From: a bacterium
Lineage (GTDB): Bacteria; Cyanobacteriota; Vampirovibrionia; Gastranaerophilales; Gastranaerophilaceae
NCBI GenBank assembly: GCA_017626055.1
Contig: JAGAJM010000004.1
Location: forward strand, 310,001 to 374,000
DNA length: 64,000 nt
Direction: 5' to 3'
Shown: piece by piece, positions 31,984-41,448 of the stretch
Layout of the letters: each line of letters begins with the position of its first letter
Numbering within the stretch: the stretch's first letter is position 1
Position numbers and translations under genes: made by a program
Notes under the pieces: model-generated
Told to the model about the DNA's origin: nothing
Seen by the model: the letters and a program-made list of their open reading frames with translations, nothing else
Database searches by the model: none

Positions 31984-34983
31984 TTAAATGCTGAAACCAT
32001 TGAGTGAGCAGTAGGACATTAAAATATTTGTTTGTTCTTCAATTTTTGTTTTAATATATGTGTTTCTAGTTTCTGTTAATACGATATCAAGAGCTTTTTT
32101 ATACATTTTAGAGGCACCTTTTAAGTATTCAGCTTGATTTGAGCCTTGAATAGTTCCAAGGTCTTGATATTGTTTTCCATAAATGAAGTAAATTCTTGCC
32201 ATTAAGTCATTCATTTCGTGCTTTTTAGCAAGGATTATTGCAGATTCTAAATCGATTTTTGCGCTCTCATAATCTGATAATTCAGTATGAGCTTTGGCAA
32301 GTAATATTTTTAGTAACACTATAAAATAAGTATTATTAATTCTTGGGTTCTGAGCAATTTCTAGTGCTTGAGTTGCAATATCGATAGCGTTTTTAGGACT
32401 TTCTGTAACTATCGTAGCTTCGGCGATTAAATACCAAGCCAACAGTGCTCCTATTGCTAGTTTTTTATTGGCAAAGAATGTTACTTCTTCATTATAAATT
32501 TCTACTGCACGTTTTGCTTGTTTATTTTCATAGAAAATTTTTCCAAGTAATGTTTTGAAAATGTTTTTAACGTATTCATTTCCTGTATCACTTGCAACAA
32601 TTGTAGATTCAAATAGCGATTCTTGTAGTCCATCAAATTCTTTTTTAAGAAATTTATTTATTATCTCAATCAAATGGTAATAATTGATGATATCAGCTTT
32701 TTCAGAATCAATAGTATTTATGTCTAAGAATTCTGAGCCAAGGCAACTTCTCACATCAGATAAGACCTCTTGAGATTTAACAAAATTTCCTTTTGTTGTG
32801 TTTGCCCAAGCAAGAACCAATTTTGTTTTGCAAATCAGATTTTCGTCTTTGATTTTATGCTTATCAATAATTGCAAATAAAAGATTTAAAATTTCAAATG
32901 AGCGTTCATTTCCTTGTAGAGCAAGCGCCGTTGCTAACGCCAAATACACCCTTAACCAAGTATCATATAAAAATCCCATAGGAATAGATTTATTTAATCT
33001 TGGGTGTGAAATATGAGAATTGATTACTGGCATGATATCGTTATCCACAAGGTTAACGACTTCTCCGCAATTACCTATATTTAATAGTGATGGCAATTTT
33101 GATGCTTTAATCATTGCGCTTTCAAGTTCTTGTGATGGTGTAAGTTTTTTTAATACATTATCAACACATTCAACATCTCCAAAATAGTTTCCAATTTTTT
33201 TACAACAAAGCGCAAGATATCCTAAAAGTTCAATTTCTTTTTCTTCATTATTATTTGATTTTGCGTTAGAAATTGCATCTGGTAAATATTCGATTGCTTC
33301 TTCAGGATCATATTCTGTTAGGAGTTTCCCTAGTCTTTCACTAATATTGTAACGGATGTTTAGGGTCTCGTTTTCATTAAATTCATTTAGCAATGCAAGG
33401 CACTGTTTTTGAGAAATTACGTATAAATTGATGTCGCCAATGTATGAAGCAAGTCTTGTTGTCTTTGTCCAAATATCAAATGCCATACGATTTTCTTTTA
33501 AATTATGAGCAATCATAGCCATAACTGCGTTTGTATTAAGAGTAAATACACTGATAGCTCTGCCAATTTTTACGTTTAAATCTTCAAATGCTGAATCACT
33601 TTGAATATTTTTTAATATGGTTTCCCATAAAAGTAAGTTATTAAATTCATAAAAAACTTCGTTATAAGGTCTTACGAAATTAGATTTTGCAAGGTAAGAC
33701 ATTATTTCATTGAATTCTTGGTTTTTGTAACCAAAAATTTGTTTTAACAGTGCTAAGTTTAGTTTGTCACCAATAATTGCAGCTCCACATAATAATTTAT
33801 GTGCGTCAGGATTTATTTTCTTTAATGTTTCAAGTCGATTTTTGATTAAATCTGCAAAACTATTAGGCATTAAAAATGCTTTGTCGGCAATTTGACAATC
33901 GAAACAATAGCTGATGGCTTGTTCTACAAATGCTGGATTCCCATTACACTTGCTAAAAATGACTTCTTTTTCCCTAGGTGAAACATATGTACCTGTTTCT
34001 CCAGTCATTTTTACAGTCTTTTCTAGTTCTTCTGCAGTTATTGGTGCTAGGTGAATGTCAACATATGCTTTTAATTCTTTTTTATCGATACCAAAATAGC
34101 TGCTTACGGGTTTGTGTTCGTTATAAATAGCGATAAATTTCAAGTTTTTCCAGTTGTTATCTCTGCGCATGAAATTTGTTAGAAATTCAATAGAAAAGCC
34201 ATCGATAAAATCTAGATTATCGATAACAAAAACAAATCTTCCAGTATGGCAAAATGCGTCAAATATTTTGTTTAATATGTCATAAGTTCTTTTTTTATTG
34301 ATGATTATATCTTCGTAATTTCCGTCTTTTGAGTTGTATAAGAAATTAAGAAAATCAGAAATTTCGGTAGGATTTAAAAACCTAAATTCATTGTTGAAAA
34401 ATTGAACTGCATCTTTTTGGAGTTCTTCGTTATTTACATAATAATTTGGTAATTTAAACAAATTAAGTAGCATGTCTTGTACAACCCCACCTGGAGTAAG
34501 TTGGGTTAATTGTGTACATTTGCCAATACACCATTCATATCTGTCTTTGCCCAAGTTTTTAACTACATTTTTTAATATAGCGCTTTTTCCAATACCTTTT
34601 TCGCCCGTAATAGAAAATATCTTTTTATCTCTTGAACGTAATCCTTCTTGTAAGATATCGATAGCTTGAGCTCTTGTATGTAATTTTGGAGTAAACTCAA
34701 TGGTTATATCTTTTTGGATGTTATTTTCTTTTTTCGTAGGCATTGGTTTTTGAAGGTTCCCAAAAGGAGATCCGCATTTTCTACATTTTGTTGCAATCGG
34801 GAAATTCACACTATGGCAGTGTGAACAGATTTTTAATAATTCTTGTCCACATTTTTTGCAAGTTAAATTACCAACAGGATTTACTGTATTGCAGTTGCTA
34901 CAAAGTAAGCCTGTACGAGTTTTACAATAAGGGCATTTTACTGCCGTATTGGGAATATTTTTCTTACATATTGGACATTTCAT
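31984..34983 (-). CDS. Zinc-ribbon / STAND-type ATPase / TPR protein
   Basis: 999 residues. The first ~75 residues hold three zinc ribbons (six C-x2-C pairs, from MKCPICKK to CRKCGSPFG). Then a STAND/AAA-type NTPase: Walker A TGEKGIGKSAIL near residue 131 and Walker B FVFVIDNLDFID near 256. From ~470 to the end is a helical array of TPR-like repeats (ALQGNERSFEILN, AKAHTELSDYESAK). Proteins of this plan are signal-dependent switches that assemble on ligand binding, related in layout to MalT and to adenylate-cyclase-linked AAA proteins, but no effector domain is fused here. The start follows the sigma factor stop by 9 bases with no Shine-Dalgarno, indicating coupled translation. Confidence 0.8.
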   Translation of the reverse strand: MKCPICKKNIPNTAVKCPYCKTRTGLLCSNCNTVNPVGNLTCKKCGQELLKICSHCHSVNFPIATKCRKCGSPFGNLQKPMPTKKENNIQKDITIEFTPKLHTRAQAIDILQEGLRSRDKKIFSITGEKGIGKSAILKNVVKNLGKDRYEWCIGKCTQLTQLTPGGVVQDMLLNLFKLPNYYVNNEELQKDAVQFFNNEFRFLNPTEISDFLNFLYNSKDGNYEDIIINKKRTYDILNKIFDAFCHTGRFVFVIDNLDFIDGFSIEFLTNFMRRDNNWKNLKFIAIYNEHKPVSSYFGIDKKELKAYVDIHLAPITAEELEKTVKMTGETGTYVSPREKEVIFSKCNGNPAFVEQAISYCFDCQIADKAFLMPNSFADLIKNRLETLKKINPDAHKLLCGAAIIGDKLNLALLKQIFGYKNQEFNEIMSYLAKSNFVRPYNEVFYEFNNLLLWETILKNIQSDSAFEDLNVKIGRAISVFTLNTNAVMAMIAHNLKENRMAFDIWTKTTRLASYIGDINLYVISQKQCLALLNEFNENETLNIRYNISERLGKLLTEYDPEEAIEYLPDAISNAKSNNNEEKEIELLGYLALCCKKIGNYFGDVECVDNVLKKLTPSQELESAMIKASKLPSLLNIGNCGEVVNLVDNDIMPVINSHISHPRLNKSIPMGFLYDTWLRVYLALATALALQGNERSFEILNLLFAIIDKHKIKDENLICKTKLVLAWANTTKGNFVKSQEVLSDVRSCLGSEFLDINTIDSEKADIINYYHLIEIINKFLKKEFDGLQESLFESTIVASDTGNEYVKNIFKTLLGKIFYENKQAKRAVEIYNEEVTFFANKKLAIGALLAWYLIAEATIVTESPKNAIDIATQALEIAQNPRINNTYFIVLLKILLAKAHTELSDYESAKIDLESAIILAKKHEMNDLMARIYFIYGKQYQDLGTIQGSNQAEYLKGASKMYKKALDIVLTETRNTYIKTKIEEQTNILMSYCSLNGFSI

Positions 34984-34992
34984 AGTTTAGAA

Positions 34993-35553
34993 TTATTCGA
35001 TTGCGTTTCTTACTTTTTCCATCAACTTGAATAAGCGTTTTGAAATTTCAGATTGTGAGATCCCTATTTCTTCAGAAATTTCTTTCTGAGTCATGCCTTT
35101 ATCATAACGCAAAGTGTAGATATGTAAATAGTTTTTATCAGGATCTTCTTCATCAATTTTTTTAATTGTATCAGCTACAAAAGTCAAAATTTCTTTCTGA
35201 ATTACTATTTCTTCAGGACTTTCAGGAACTTTGATGTGTGAGTAACTGATTTCAACGTCAGAATAATCAACGGCTGGAGAAGTTTCAAACGCAACTTCTT
35301 TTGTTGACATGTAACCAGAACGTGTTCGTCTAAGTCTGCCAGAATCCTTTAATACGTTGATAATAGAGGTCGTAACAATGCGTTTAAGATAAGTTTCTAA
35401 AGTAGCTTCCGATTCGATTGCATTTAAAATTGCAACAGAACGTTTACACGTTTCGTTGAAAAAATCATCATATAAATCTTCGTTATTTGGATATTTACGA
35501 TCGTTTTTTATGATTTTACTAATTAAATCAATCTTATCTTGTGCTAGTTCCAC
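34993..35553 (-). CDS. Small sigma-70-family RNA polymerase sigma factor
   Basis: 186 residues. The C-terminal region is a clear sigma region 4 helix-turn-helix (YDKGMTQKEISEEIGISQSEISKRLFKLMEKVR). The N-terminal half resembles region 2 (ETYLKRIVTTSIINVLKD), and no region 3 is seen, as in ECF-type factors. The start is GTG at 35553 with GAGGG 11 bases upstream. It is sandwiched between the giant acidic TonB-like gene (40 bases upstream) and the zinc-ribbon ATPase gene (9 bases downstream) on the same strand, so its activity is probably governed by one of them. No classical anti-sigma domain is seen next to it. Confidence 0.82.
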   Translation of the reverse strand: MELAQDKIDLISKIIKNDRKYPNNEDLYDDFFNETCKRSVAILNAIESEATLETYLKRIVTTSIINVLKDSGRLRRTRSGYMSTKEVAFETSPAVDYSDVEISYSHIKVPESPEEIVIQKEILTFVADTIKKIDEEDPDKNYLHIYTLRYDKGMTQKEISEEIGISQSEISKRLFKLMEKVRNAIE

Positions 35554-35593
35554 AATAAAAATTTCCCTCTACTTCTCAAGTATTATAACATAC

Positions 35594-38500
35594 TTAGAAA
35601 TAAATATTAAGAGTTACTGGAGTGTTTTCCTCATTACCCACGCTATTTGGCGCTTTTAAGGCTTTTAACACTTTGTTTACAGTTTGTAACACAATTTTAT
35701 CGATTTGATTTGAGCCACTTGAAGTTATGATTTGAGCATTTTGTAGTGTACCATCTTTGCCAAAAGTTATCCCTACTCTCATATTATTTGAATATAGTGG
35801 ATCGGTAGCAAGTAGTAGGTCACCTGTTAATGATATTTTAAGGCTCTTACCTGTGGTTTGGAAATATTGCTTAAATTCTGGACTATAACTGATATAGCTT
35901 GGCAAGCTCCAAGTTAGTTTTTTAATGCTTACAAATGGTGTTGCGGTACCTTTTTTCTGTGTTGTAGTTGCACTTGCTGTTGCTGGAGTTTGTTGTTTAA
36001 CTTGTTTTGTAGCATTATTAGTAGTTGCAAGTGCATTTGAATTGTTATCCATTTTTACAACATTATTTGGATCAATTTTTAATGTATTAGCTTCAGTTAC
36101 GCCATTATCAGAGCTTGTAGGAAGTGGTTCATCTGTAATAGGTTGAGGAGCCTCTTCTGTCGGATTTTTGAAGAATTTAGCAATGCCAAATCCAATTCCT
36201 CCAACTAAAGCCAATATAATCAATGTGCTAATAATTGTTAATAAACCTCTTGCTGCGTTTCCTTGATTATTTGAATTACTCATTCTGCCTGGGGTTTGTA
36301 ATAATGCTCCTCCAGGAATTCTTGAATCTGGATTATAAATGCTTGCTAGAGATTCATCTTCTTCATATATTGGTGCATTTTGTGCGTTAATATCGATATG
36401 GATTTCTCCAGCTTGGAATGATTTATCGCTGATAACTGTTGAGTTCTCTTTTACTGCATATGTTTTTTCTTCTGCAGATGGTTCTGTTATAAAGTCTTCA
36501 ACAGATTCTTGTGGTTGAATTTCAACATCTTCAAGATTTGTGTAATCTGTATCATTCATCCAGTCTTGTTGTTCTGTTGTGATTTCTTCAGTTTGCTCGT
36601 TAGTTTCGCTCATTTGTTCTATATCATCCATAGCGATTTCTGCTGGAGCTTCTTCTGTATATTCTTCAGTTGGGAAATCATCTCCTAGTAATTCTGAAAT
36701 ATCTGCTTCTTGTGATATGATTTCTGAATCGTTTGAAGTTGTTTCTTCTGCATCAATTACAAAAGGTTCATCGTCATCGATAACTATGGTTTCTCCAAAG
36801 TCTTCTGAAGCAAATGAATCGTCATCGTCATCAGAACTTCTAACAATATTGTTTGCTAGTAGAGCTTGTTTTGTAGCTTCATCAATTGTTGGTTTTGGTT
36901 TGTCATCGTGAGATGAACTTTCTTCTCTTCTTCTTGTTGAAGGTTTCATACAAGAACTGAAATCTAGTTCGTTTTCGCCTAGAGGTGAGTTTCCGTCTAG
37001 ATCCATATCCATTAAACCTTCTTCTTCTTTGTTTTCCATGCCTAAACTCATGTCAAGCATAGCATCCATTGTAGAAGTTCCATCTTCATCGATTGTAATT
37101 CCACCAGAACTGAATTGAGGTAGGTCAACAACACCTTCTTCGTTTGTATTGAAGTTGAGGTCAGGTAAGTTGTTAGCTCCTGCGCTCATATCAATATTAA
37201 TATCTGATAAGTTGCCTAAATCAGTGTTTTCATTACCTTGAATTAGTAGTTCTTCTTGTGAAATTGTTTCCATAGAGCCAAAATCAATTGAATCTTGAAC
37301 AAATTCTTTTTCTTCAAATATTTCAACTTCGTTTAGATTTTCTAAATCTGTTGGTCCGCCAAATTCTCCAGATAATTCCGCCTCAAGAGATGCTTCCATT
37401 TTAGCAAAAGATAAATCTTCAGTTGCTGCAATCATATGCTCTGGAACATCAATTTCTGCTGTGATGTCAGTTTTAGCATAGTCAATTTTATCTAAACTTT
37501 TTTGTTGGTCATCTTCTAATGTCTGAACTACATCATTAATCATTTCTCCCGCAACTGATGCAAGTTTTATAGCATCTTCGGATGCTGCAGCTTGAGCTTC
37601 TTCTTCAGCTGCTTTTGCTACTGCTCCAGCTATAGCAGTGGCAGTTGCAGCAGCTGCTACATCTAAAGGCTCGATTTCAGTAGTTTCTTTTTTCTCTTCA
37701 ACCTTATCCTTAATAGTTTCTTTAGATTGGGTATCAATAGCTGCAATAGTTTGGTCTAAGATAGAATCTACTGATAAGTTTTCTGTATTTTGGGGAACGT
37801 AAGGTTCATCTGGTGTAAGAGGAGGTTCTTCAATTTCCAATATTTCCTCTTCAACAGATTCTTCCATTTTTTCTTCAGTTTCTACTGGGGTTATAATTTC
37901 ATTGTTTTCATCAACTAAGTTTCCGCCAAGTAAATCATCTCCCAAATCTGTCGGATCGATTTCTAATGCTGGTGTTTCGTCTAAATCTAAAGTTGGTAAA
38001 TTTTCATCAATAGTTGCAGAAACTTCAACTGTTTCATCGATAGTTTCGTTAACAGGTTCTAATGTTTCCTCTTCAACATTATCAGCAATTTCAAGTTGAT
38101 CTTCTGCTGGAATCTCAAGTGATTCTTCGATAATAGGTTCTTCTAAACTAAGTTCAGTTGTTTCTTCTTCTTCAATTTCAAGTGTTTCAGTTTCATCAAT
38201 TTCTTGTTCAATAGAAACTTGAAGTTCATCCTCAGTTTCAGTATCTTCAGAAATTGTTTCTTCAATATTATCAAAATCTACTGGTTCGATATCTTCAATA
38301 AGCGTTTCTTCTGCAATTTCAAATTCTTCTTCCCTTTCCGCAACAGGCTCTTCAACTGAAACTCCAGTAGCTTCTTCCAATTCTTCCATAAATTCGTTAT
38401 CTTCATCAATTTCTTCAATTTGAACGTTTTCTTCAATTGGTTCTGCTAGAAGTTCTTCTTCTGATGTTTCAATATTATCTTCGATAGGTGCAAGTTCGTC

Positions 38501-39610
38501 TTCAACGATTTCATCGTCGATATCAGCGTCTAAATCAACAACATCTAATTCTGTAACTTCTTCTTCAATAGTTTCTTCCTCTAAAGCTGTTTCTTCGATT
38601 GGTTCTTCTTCTAAAAGAGCTTCTTCTTCTGTTTCAGTATTTTCTTCTAATTCCTCTTCAATAAGTTCATCTGAAGTTTCATCATCAGAAACAGGGTCTT
38701 CCAATGGCTCAACTAGAGTTTCTTCTTCAAGTTCTGGTTCAGGGAAAGCTGCATCCAAATCAAGATCTTCGTCCATTGCCATTGTTGCTAATGAGATTTC
38801 TTCAACTGGCTCTATTTCAGTTGAATCTTCAATGTTTGTTTCTTCCTCTACAATTTCATCTTCTTCGTTATTTTCTTCTTCTGTTGTAACTTCTGCTGGA
38901 ACTACTAAACTTTCTGATAATACTGGAGCTGCACTGTATGATAGAGTTTCAAAGTTGTCAAACTCAAGTACGCTTTCTCTTAGTACATCGCTTAATAATA
39001 AAAGTTCTAATAATTCTTTTTCTTCAGAAACAGAAATATTGTGATCTGCTAAAGAAATTGCTAGTTCTCGACCTCTTAGCAAGTCTTCTTCTGAAATATC
39101 TCTAGAAGTTCTACCAATGTAATCCTTTACAAATTTAGTTAAAGAAGCTGGGGAAGATAATTTATTTCTGTCAAAGAAATAGTAATCTCTGTTTTCATTT
39201 TGTTTGTTGATTTGAGAAGGTTTGAAATATCCAAGAAGTTCTACGTGTTTAAATTCTTCATCAAGTTTTAACACTACGTAAGCGTTTGGCACTAAATCTA
39301 ATTCAAAATGGCTTTTAGGGATAAAAATTTGTTTTTCGTCAAAAACTACACGAACATCTAAATGAATATTAGGAAGTAAAATGTCTGAAATATCAACGCT
39401 TTCTAAAATTTTAGAAATAGAGTGCAAATTATGAACATTAGTGAACTTAATACCTTCTGATGTAAGATATTTTGTAACAAGTTCAGCGCCAAGTGCATTC
39501 AAATATGCTCTATTTTTAAGCTCTTTATTCACAAAGTTTCTTGACATAAACTCTGCTTCAGTGTGATTTTCTTTCTCAATATAAATTAATGTTTCTTGTG
39601 TGTTAGCCAT
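35594..39610 (-). CDS. Giant acidic single-pass protein with TonB-like C-terminus
   Basis: 1,338 residues. A globular N-terminal region (1-~220), then ~850 residues extremely rich in Glu, Asp, Thr and Ser, with repeated EE-I-E-E-type runs. A single membrane segment (~1117-1142, LLTIISTLIILALVGG) is followed by a linker rich in Asn, Thr and Ala and a TonB-family C-terminal domain (~1235-1338, with GKDGTLQNAQIITSSGSNQIDKI-like start and paired strands). Topology: large acidic part in the cytoplasm, TonB-like part in the periplasm. That is unlike classical TonB, whose cytoplasmic part is tiny. GGAGG precedes the ATG. First gene of the cassette with the sigma factor and ATPase. Confidence 0.82.
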   Translation of the reverse strand: MANTQETLIYIEKENHTEAEFMSRNFVNKELKNRAYLNALGAELVTKYLTSEGIKFTNVHNLHSISKILESVDISDILLPNIHLDVRVVFDEKQIFIPKSHFELDLVPNAYVVLKLDEEFKHVELLGYFKPSQINKQNENRDYYFFDRNKLSSPASLTKFVKDYIGRTSRDISEEDLLRGRELAISLADHNISVSEEKELLELLLLSDVLRESVLEFDNFETLSYSAAPVLSESLVVPAEVTTEEENNEEDEIVEEETNIEDSTEIEPVEEISLATMAMDEDLDLDAAFPEPELEEETLVEPLEDPVSDDETSDELIEEELEENTETEEEALLEEEPIEETALEEETIEEEVTELDVVDLDADIDDEIVEDELAPIEDNIETSEEELLAEPIEENVQIEEIDEDNEFMEELEEATGVSVEEPVAEREEEFEIAEETLIEDIEPVDFDNIEETISEDTETEDELQVSIEQEIDETETLEIEEEETTELSLEEPIIEESLEIPAEDQLEIADNVEEETLEPVNETIDETVEVSATIDENLPTLDLDETPALEIDPTDLGDDLLGGNLVDENNEIITPVETEEKMEESVEEEILEIEEPPLTPDEPYVPQNTENLSVDSILDQTIAAIDTQSKETIKDKVEEKKETTEIEPLDVAAAATATAIAGAVAKAAEEEAQAAASEDAIKLASVAGEMINDVVQTLEDDQQKSLDKIDYAKTDITAEIDVPEHMIAATEDLSFAKMEASLEAELSGEFGGPTDLENLNEVEIFEEKEFVQDSIDFGSMETISQEELLIQGNENTDLGNLSDINIDMSAGANNLPDLNFNTNEEGVVDLPQFSSGGITIDEDGTSTMDAMLDMSLGMENKEEEGLMDMDLDGNSPLGENELDFSSCMKPSTRRREESSSHDDKPKPTIDEATKQALLANNIVRSSDDDDDSFASEDFGETIVIDDDEPFVIDAEETTSNDSEIISQEADISELLGDDFPTEEYTEEAPAEIAMDDIEQMSETNEQTEEITTEQQDWMNDTDYTNLEDVEIQPQESVEDFITEPSAEEKTYAVKENSTVISDKSFQAGEIHIDINAQNAPIYEEDESLASIYNPDSRIPGGALLQTPGRMSNSNNQGNAARGLLTIISTLIILALVGGIGFGIAKFFKNPTEEAPQPITDEPLPTSSDNGVTEANTLKIDPNNVVKMDNNSNALATTNNATKQVKQQTPATASATTTQKKGTATPFVSIKKLTWSLPSYISYSPEFKQYFQTTGKSLKISLTGDLLLATDPLYSNNMRVGITFGKDGTLQNAQIITSSGSNQIDKIVLQTVNKVLKALKAPNSVGNEENTPVTLNIYF

Positions 39611-39784
39611 TTTAATATTTCCTCCCCCTACACATATATAGATGACACGAGAATAAAAAATATTCCAAAAATCATGTAAACTTTTGTAACAAATATTTGC
39701 AAATAAAATCTAATTCGTCAAAATTAATTTATTAGGTGTTTTATATGTGGTGTAATAGAAAAAGTGTGTAAGGAGGTTTTCTCT

Positions 39785-40201
39785 ATGTCTATGATGGTAA
39801 ATCCAGTCTCAATGTCAAATGTGCGTTTCACAGGTGAACCTACGAGCGTTTTAGAACGTCCAGGTGCATTCACAAGACCTGCAACAGAACAAGCAGCTCC
39901 AGCTGAAGGTGCAGCAAAACCTAAGAAAAAACGTACAGCATTAAAAGTTCTTGGTGCTTTAGTTGTTGCAGCAGCAGCGTTAGTAACATTAAATAAAACT
40001 AATGTTCTTAAAGTTCTAGATGATGTTGCATTAAAAGATGCAGGATTCATGAAGAAAGTTGGTCACTATGTATCAAAAGCTGGTGAATTTATTGCAAAAT
40101 ATACTTACGATCCAGTAGTTAAATTCTTCAGCAAATTTGGTAAAAAAGCTGCAGAAGGTGCAGAAGCTGCAGGTGAAGCAGCAGCAAGTATTCTAGCATA
40201 A
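39785..40201 (+). CDS. Small tagged membrane protein
   Basis: 138 residues from the ATG at 39785, which follows AAGGAGG by 8 bases. The N-terminus carries VRFTG (residues 13-17). A Pro/Ala/Lys linker leads to one hydrophobic segment (LKVLGALVVAAAALVTL, ~52-68), then Lys-rich amphipathic helices ending in an Ala/Glu tail. This plan (tag, charged linker, hydrophobic helix) is shared with the gene at 12877. A variant of the AGGTGTTTT element lies upstream (about 39733-39742). It is divergent from the giant acidic gene. Function unknown. Confidence 0.65.
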   Translation: MSMMVNPVSMSNVRFTGEPTSVLERPGAFTRPATEQAAPAEGAAKPKKKRTALKVLGALVVAAAALVTLNKTNVLKVLDDVALKDAGFMKKVGHYVSKAGEFIAKYTYDPVVKFFSKFGKKAAEGAEAAGEAAASILA

Positions 40202-40231
40202 TAGACTTAGAAAATCTTAGATAATATAAAT

Positions 40232-40264
40232 AAATGGGTACTTCGTTTTGGGTGCCCATTTTTA
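40232..40264 (+). terminator. Rho-independent terminator
   Basis: Stem AATGGGTAC (40233-40241) / GTGCCCATT (40252-40260) with a 10-base loop, then a run of T, after the small tagged protein. Confidence 0.7.
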
Positions 40265-40265
40265 C

Positions 40266-40295
40266 TTGACGAAAAGGGGTTTTGTATAGTATAAT
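40266..40295 (+). promoter_or_regulatory. Strong sigma-70-like promoter of the tail-fibre-like pair
   Basis: TTGACG (40266-40271), 18-base spacer, TATAAT (40290-40295). A leader of about 58 bases follows, containing TTTGCCGAAAATAATTG and GTCAGAAAG, before AAAGGA and the ATG at 40359. The promoter begins just after the preceding terminator. Confidence 0.65.
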
Positions 40296-40358
40296 CAAGT
40301 TATAGATTGACTTTGCCGAAAATAATTGCGTCCAACGATATGTCAGAAAGGAAATTTT

Positions 40359-40970
40359 ATGACATACGGTGTACCTTATTCTTTTGTCCCTGGGACAAAA
40401 GCGAAAGCTGATGAAGTAAATGCAAACTTCATCGATGTTTTGACGAAAATTGAAGATACAAATTTGCGTATTGATGAGGCAAATTCTAGTGCCGATTCAA
40501 AAAATGCTGAAATATCTTCGCAATTTGAAGAAGTAGAATCTACATTGGCACAAAGAGCAAATCTTGATTTATCAAATCTTTCAGATACAGGGAAAGCAGT
40601 ATTATCCGCCAAAGCAAATGCTACGGATCTTGATGGTAATTGGACATACAAATTTTTAGCATTGGCTAGTGCTGCAACTTTATCTAATACTGCAAATACT
40701 ACATATTCTCTTGCTAGTTATTTGCCTAATGATGGAAGAACTTACGAAGTGTTATTTTCTTTCAATGGTAGTGCGACAGCAGCATCACAATATAACATTG
40801 ATACTGGTTTTGGCACAGTATATTGTTTTGCACCCATAAAGACAAATATATCTGGATGTATGATTTTGCCTGTAACTACACGTAGGACAATTATAATACA
40901 ACCAACAACATTAACGAGTGGAACGAATAAATATTCATTCAGAGTAAATGGTTATAGAAAGGTTAGGTAG
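40359..40970 (+). CDS. Phage tail-fibre-like protein
   Basis: 203 residues from the ATG at 40359 (AAAGGA just upstream). The N-terminal FVPGTKAKADEVNANF pattern is typical of phage tail-fibre or base-plate-associated proteins, and DLSNLSDTGKAVL is a common tail-fibre linker. The C-terminal ~95 residues look beta-rich, with a possible carbohydrate-binding role. It is followed by a second phage-like gene after 3 bases; no other phage genes are present on either side. So this is either a remnant or a domesticated receptor-binding protein; the intact frame and strong promoter favour use. Confidence 0.65.
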   Translation: MTYGVPYSFVPGTKAKADEVNANFIDVLTKIEDTNLRIDEANSSADSKNAEISSQFEEVESTLAQRANLDLSNLSDTGKAVLSAKANATDLDGNWTYKFLALASAATLSNTANTTYSLASYLPNDGRTYEVLFSFNGSATAASQYNIDTGFGTVYCFAPIKTNISGCMILPVTTRRTIIIQPTTLTSGTNKYSFRVNGYRKVR

Positions 40971-40973
40971 ATT

Positions 40974-41354
40974 ATGAAATATTATATTTTTGTAGAAAAA
41001 GATGGCTCTGTGAATGGTTGTGGTCAATGTGAACAATTAACAGAAGGTGTAAAAAATATCGAAGTAAGTGTCGATGTTTATAACTCATTTTCAGAAGATA
41101 GTTTAAGATATGTTTATTCAAATGGGAAAATCATTCCAAATCCGAATTATGAAAATGACAAGCAAATTTTCTTTATAAAAGAACGAATAGATGCTATTTA
41201 TAAAGAATTAGATGAGCTTGATATAAAACGTATTAGAGCAGTTTGCGAAGATGAAGTTAAAGATGAAAAAACTGGAGAAACGTGGCTAGATTATTACAAT
41301 TCTCAAGTATATGATTTGCGGATTGAATTAGCTAGTCTTAACGCTCAATTATAA
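40974..41354 (+). CDS. Phage-structural-like small protein
   Basis: 126 residues. The C-terminal pattern DELDIKRIRAVCEDEV...YYNSQVYDLRIELASL resembles short proteins found downstream of phage tail-fibre genes in Firmicutes phages, often assembly or attachment proteins; the N-terminal part (KYYIFVEKDGSVNG) is a small beta-rich region. It is 3 bases downstream of the tail-fibre-like gene, in the same transcript, and is closed by a strong terminator. Weak family assignment; position carries much of the inference. Confidence 0.55.
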   Translation: MKYYIFVEKDGSVNGCGQCEQLTEGVKNIEVSVDVYNSFSEDSLRYVYSNGKIIPNPNYENDKQIFFIKERIDAIYKELDELDIKRIRAVCEDEVKDEKTGETWLDYYNSQVYDLRIELASLNAQL

Positions 41355-41366
41355 TCCCGTCAATAG

Positions 41367-41391
41367 ACGCCCCGAGTATTCGGGGCGTTTG
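41367..41391 (+). terminator. Rho-independent terminator after the tail-fibre-like pair
   Basis: Stem ACGCCCCGA (41367-41375) / TCGGGGCGT (41380-41388), loop GTAT, then TTTG. Confidence 0.8.
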
Positions 41392-41448
41392 TTATAATTG
41401 TATTTTTGTTATATAAAGATATATGTATAAAATATTAAAAGGTGATAA

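Noticed and set aside
34993-35553. LuxR-type or other transcription factor rather than sigma factor
   Set aside because: The region 2-like helix set precedes a sigma region 4 HTH, with no receiver or ligand-binding domain.
38704-38889. Plus-strand open frames rich in Leu, Ser and Phe
   Set aside because: They mirror the Glu/Asp-rich codons of the giant acidic protein; no ribosome site.
36600-38900. Repeated GAAGAA-like tracts as a DNA repeat or CRISPR
   Set aside because: They are irregular and explained by Glu-rich coding sequence; no constant repeat or spacer pattern.
40266-41391. Prophage
   Set aside because: Only two phage-like genes; no integrase, terminase, capsid or attachment repeats nearby.
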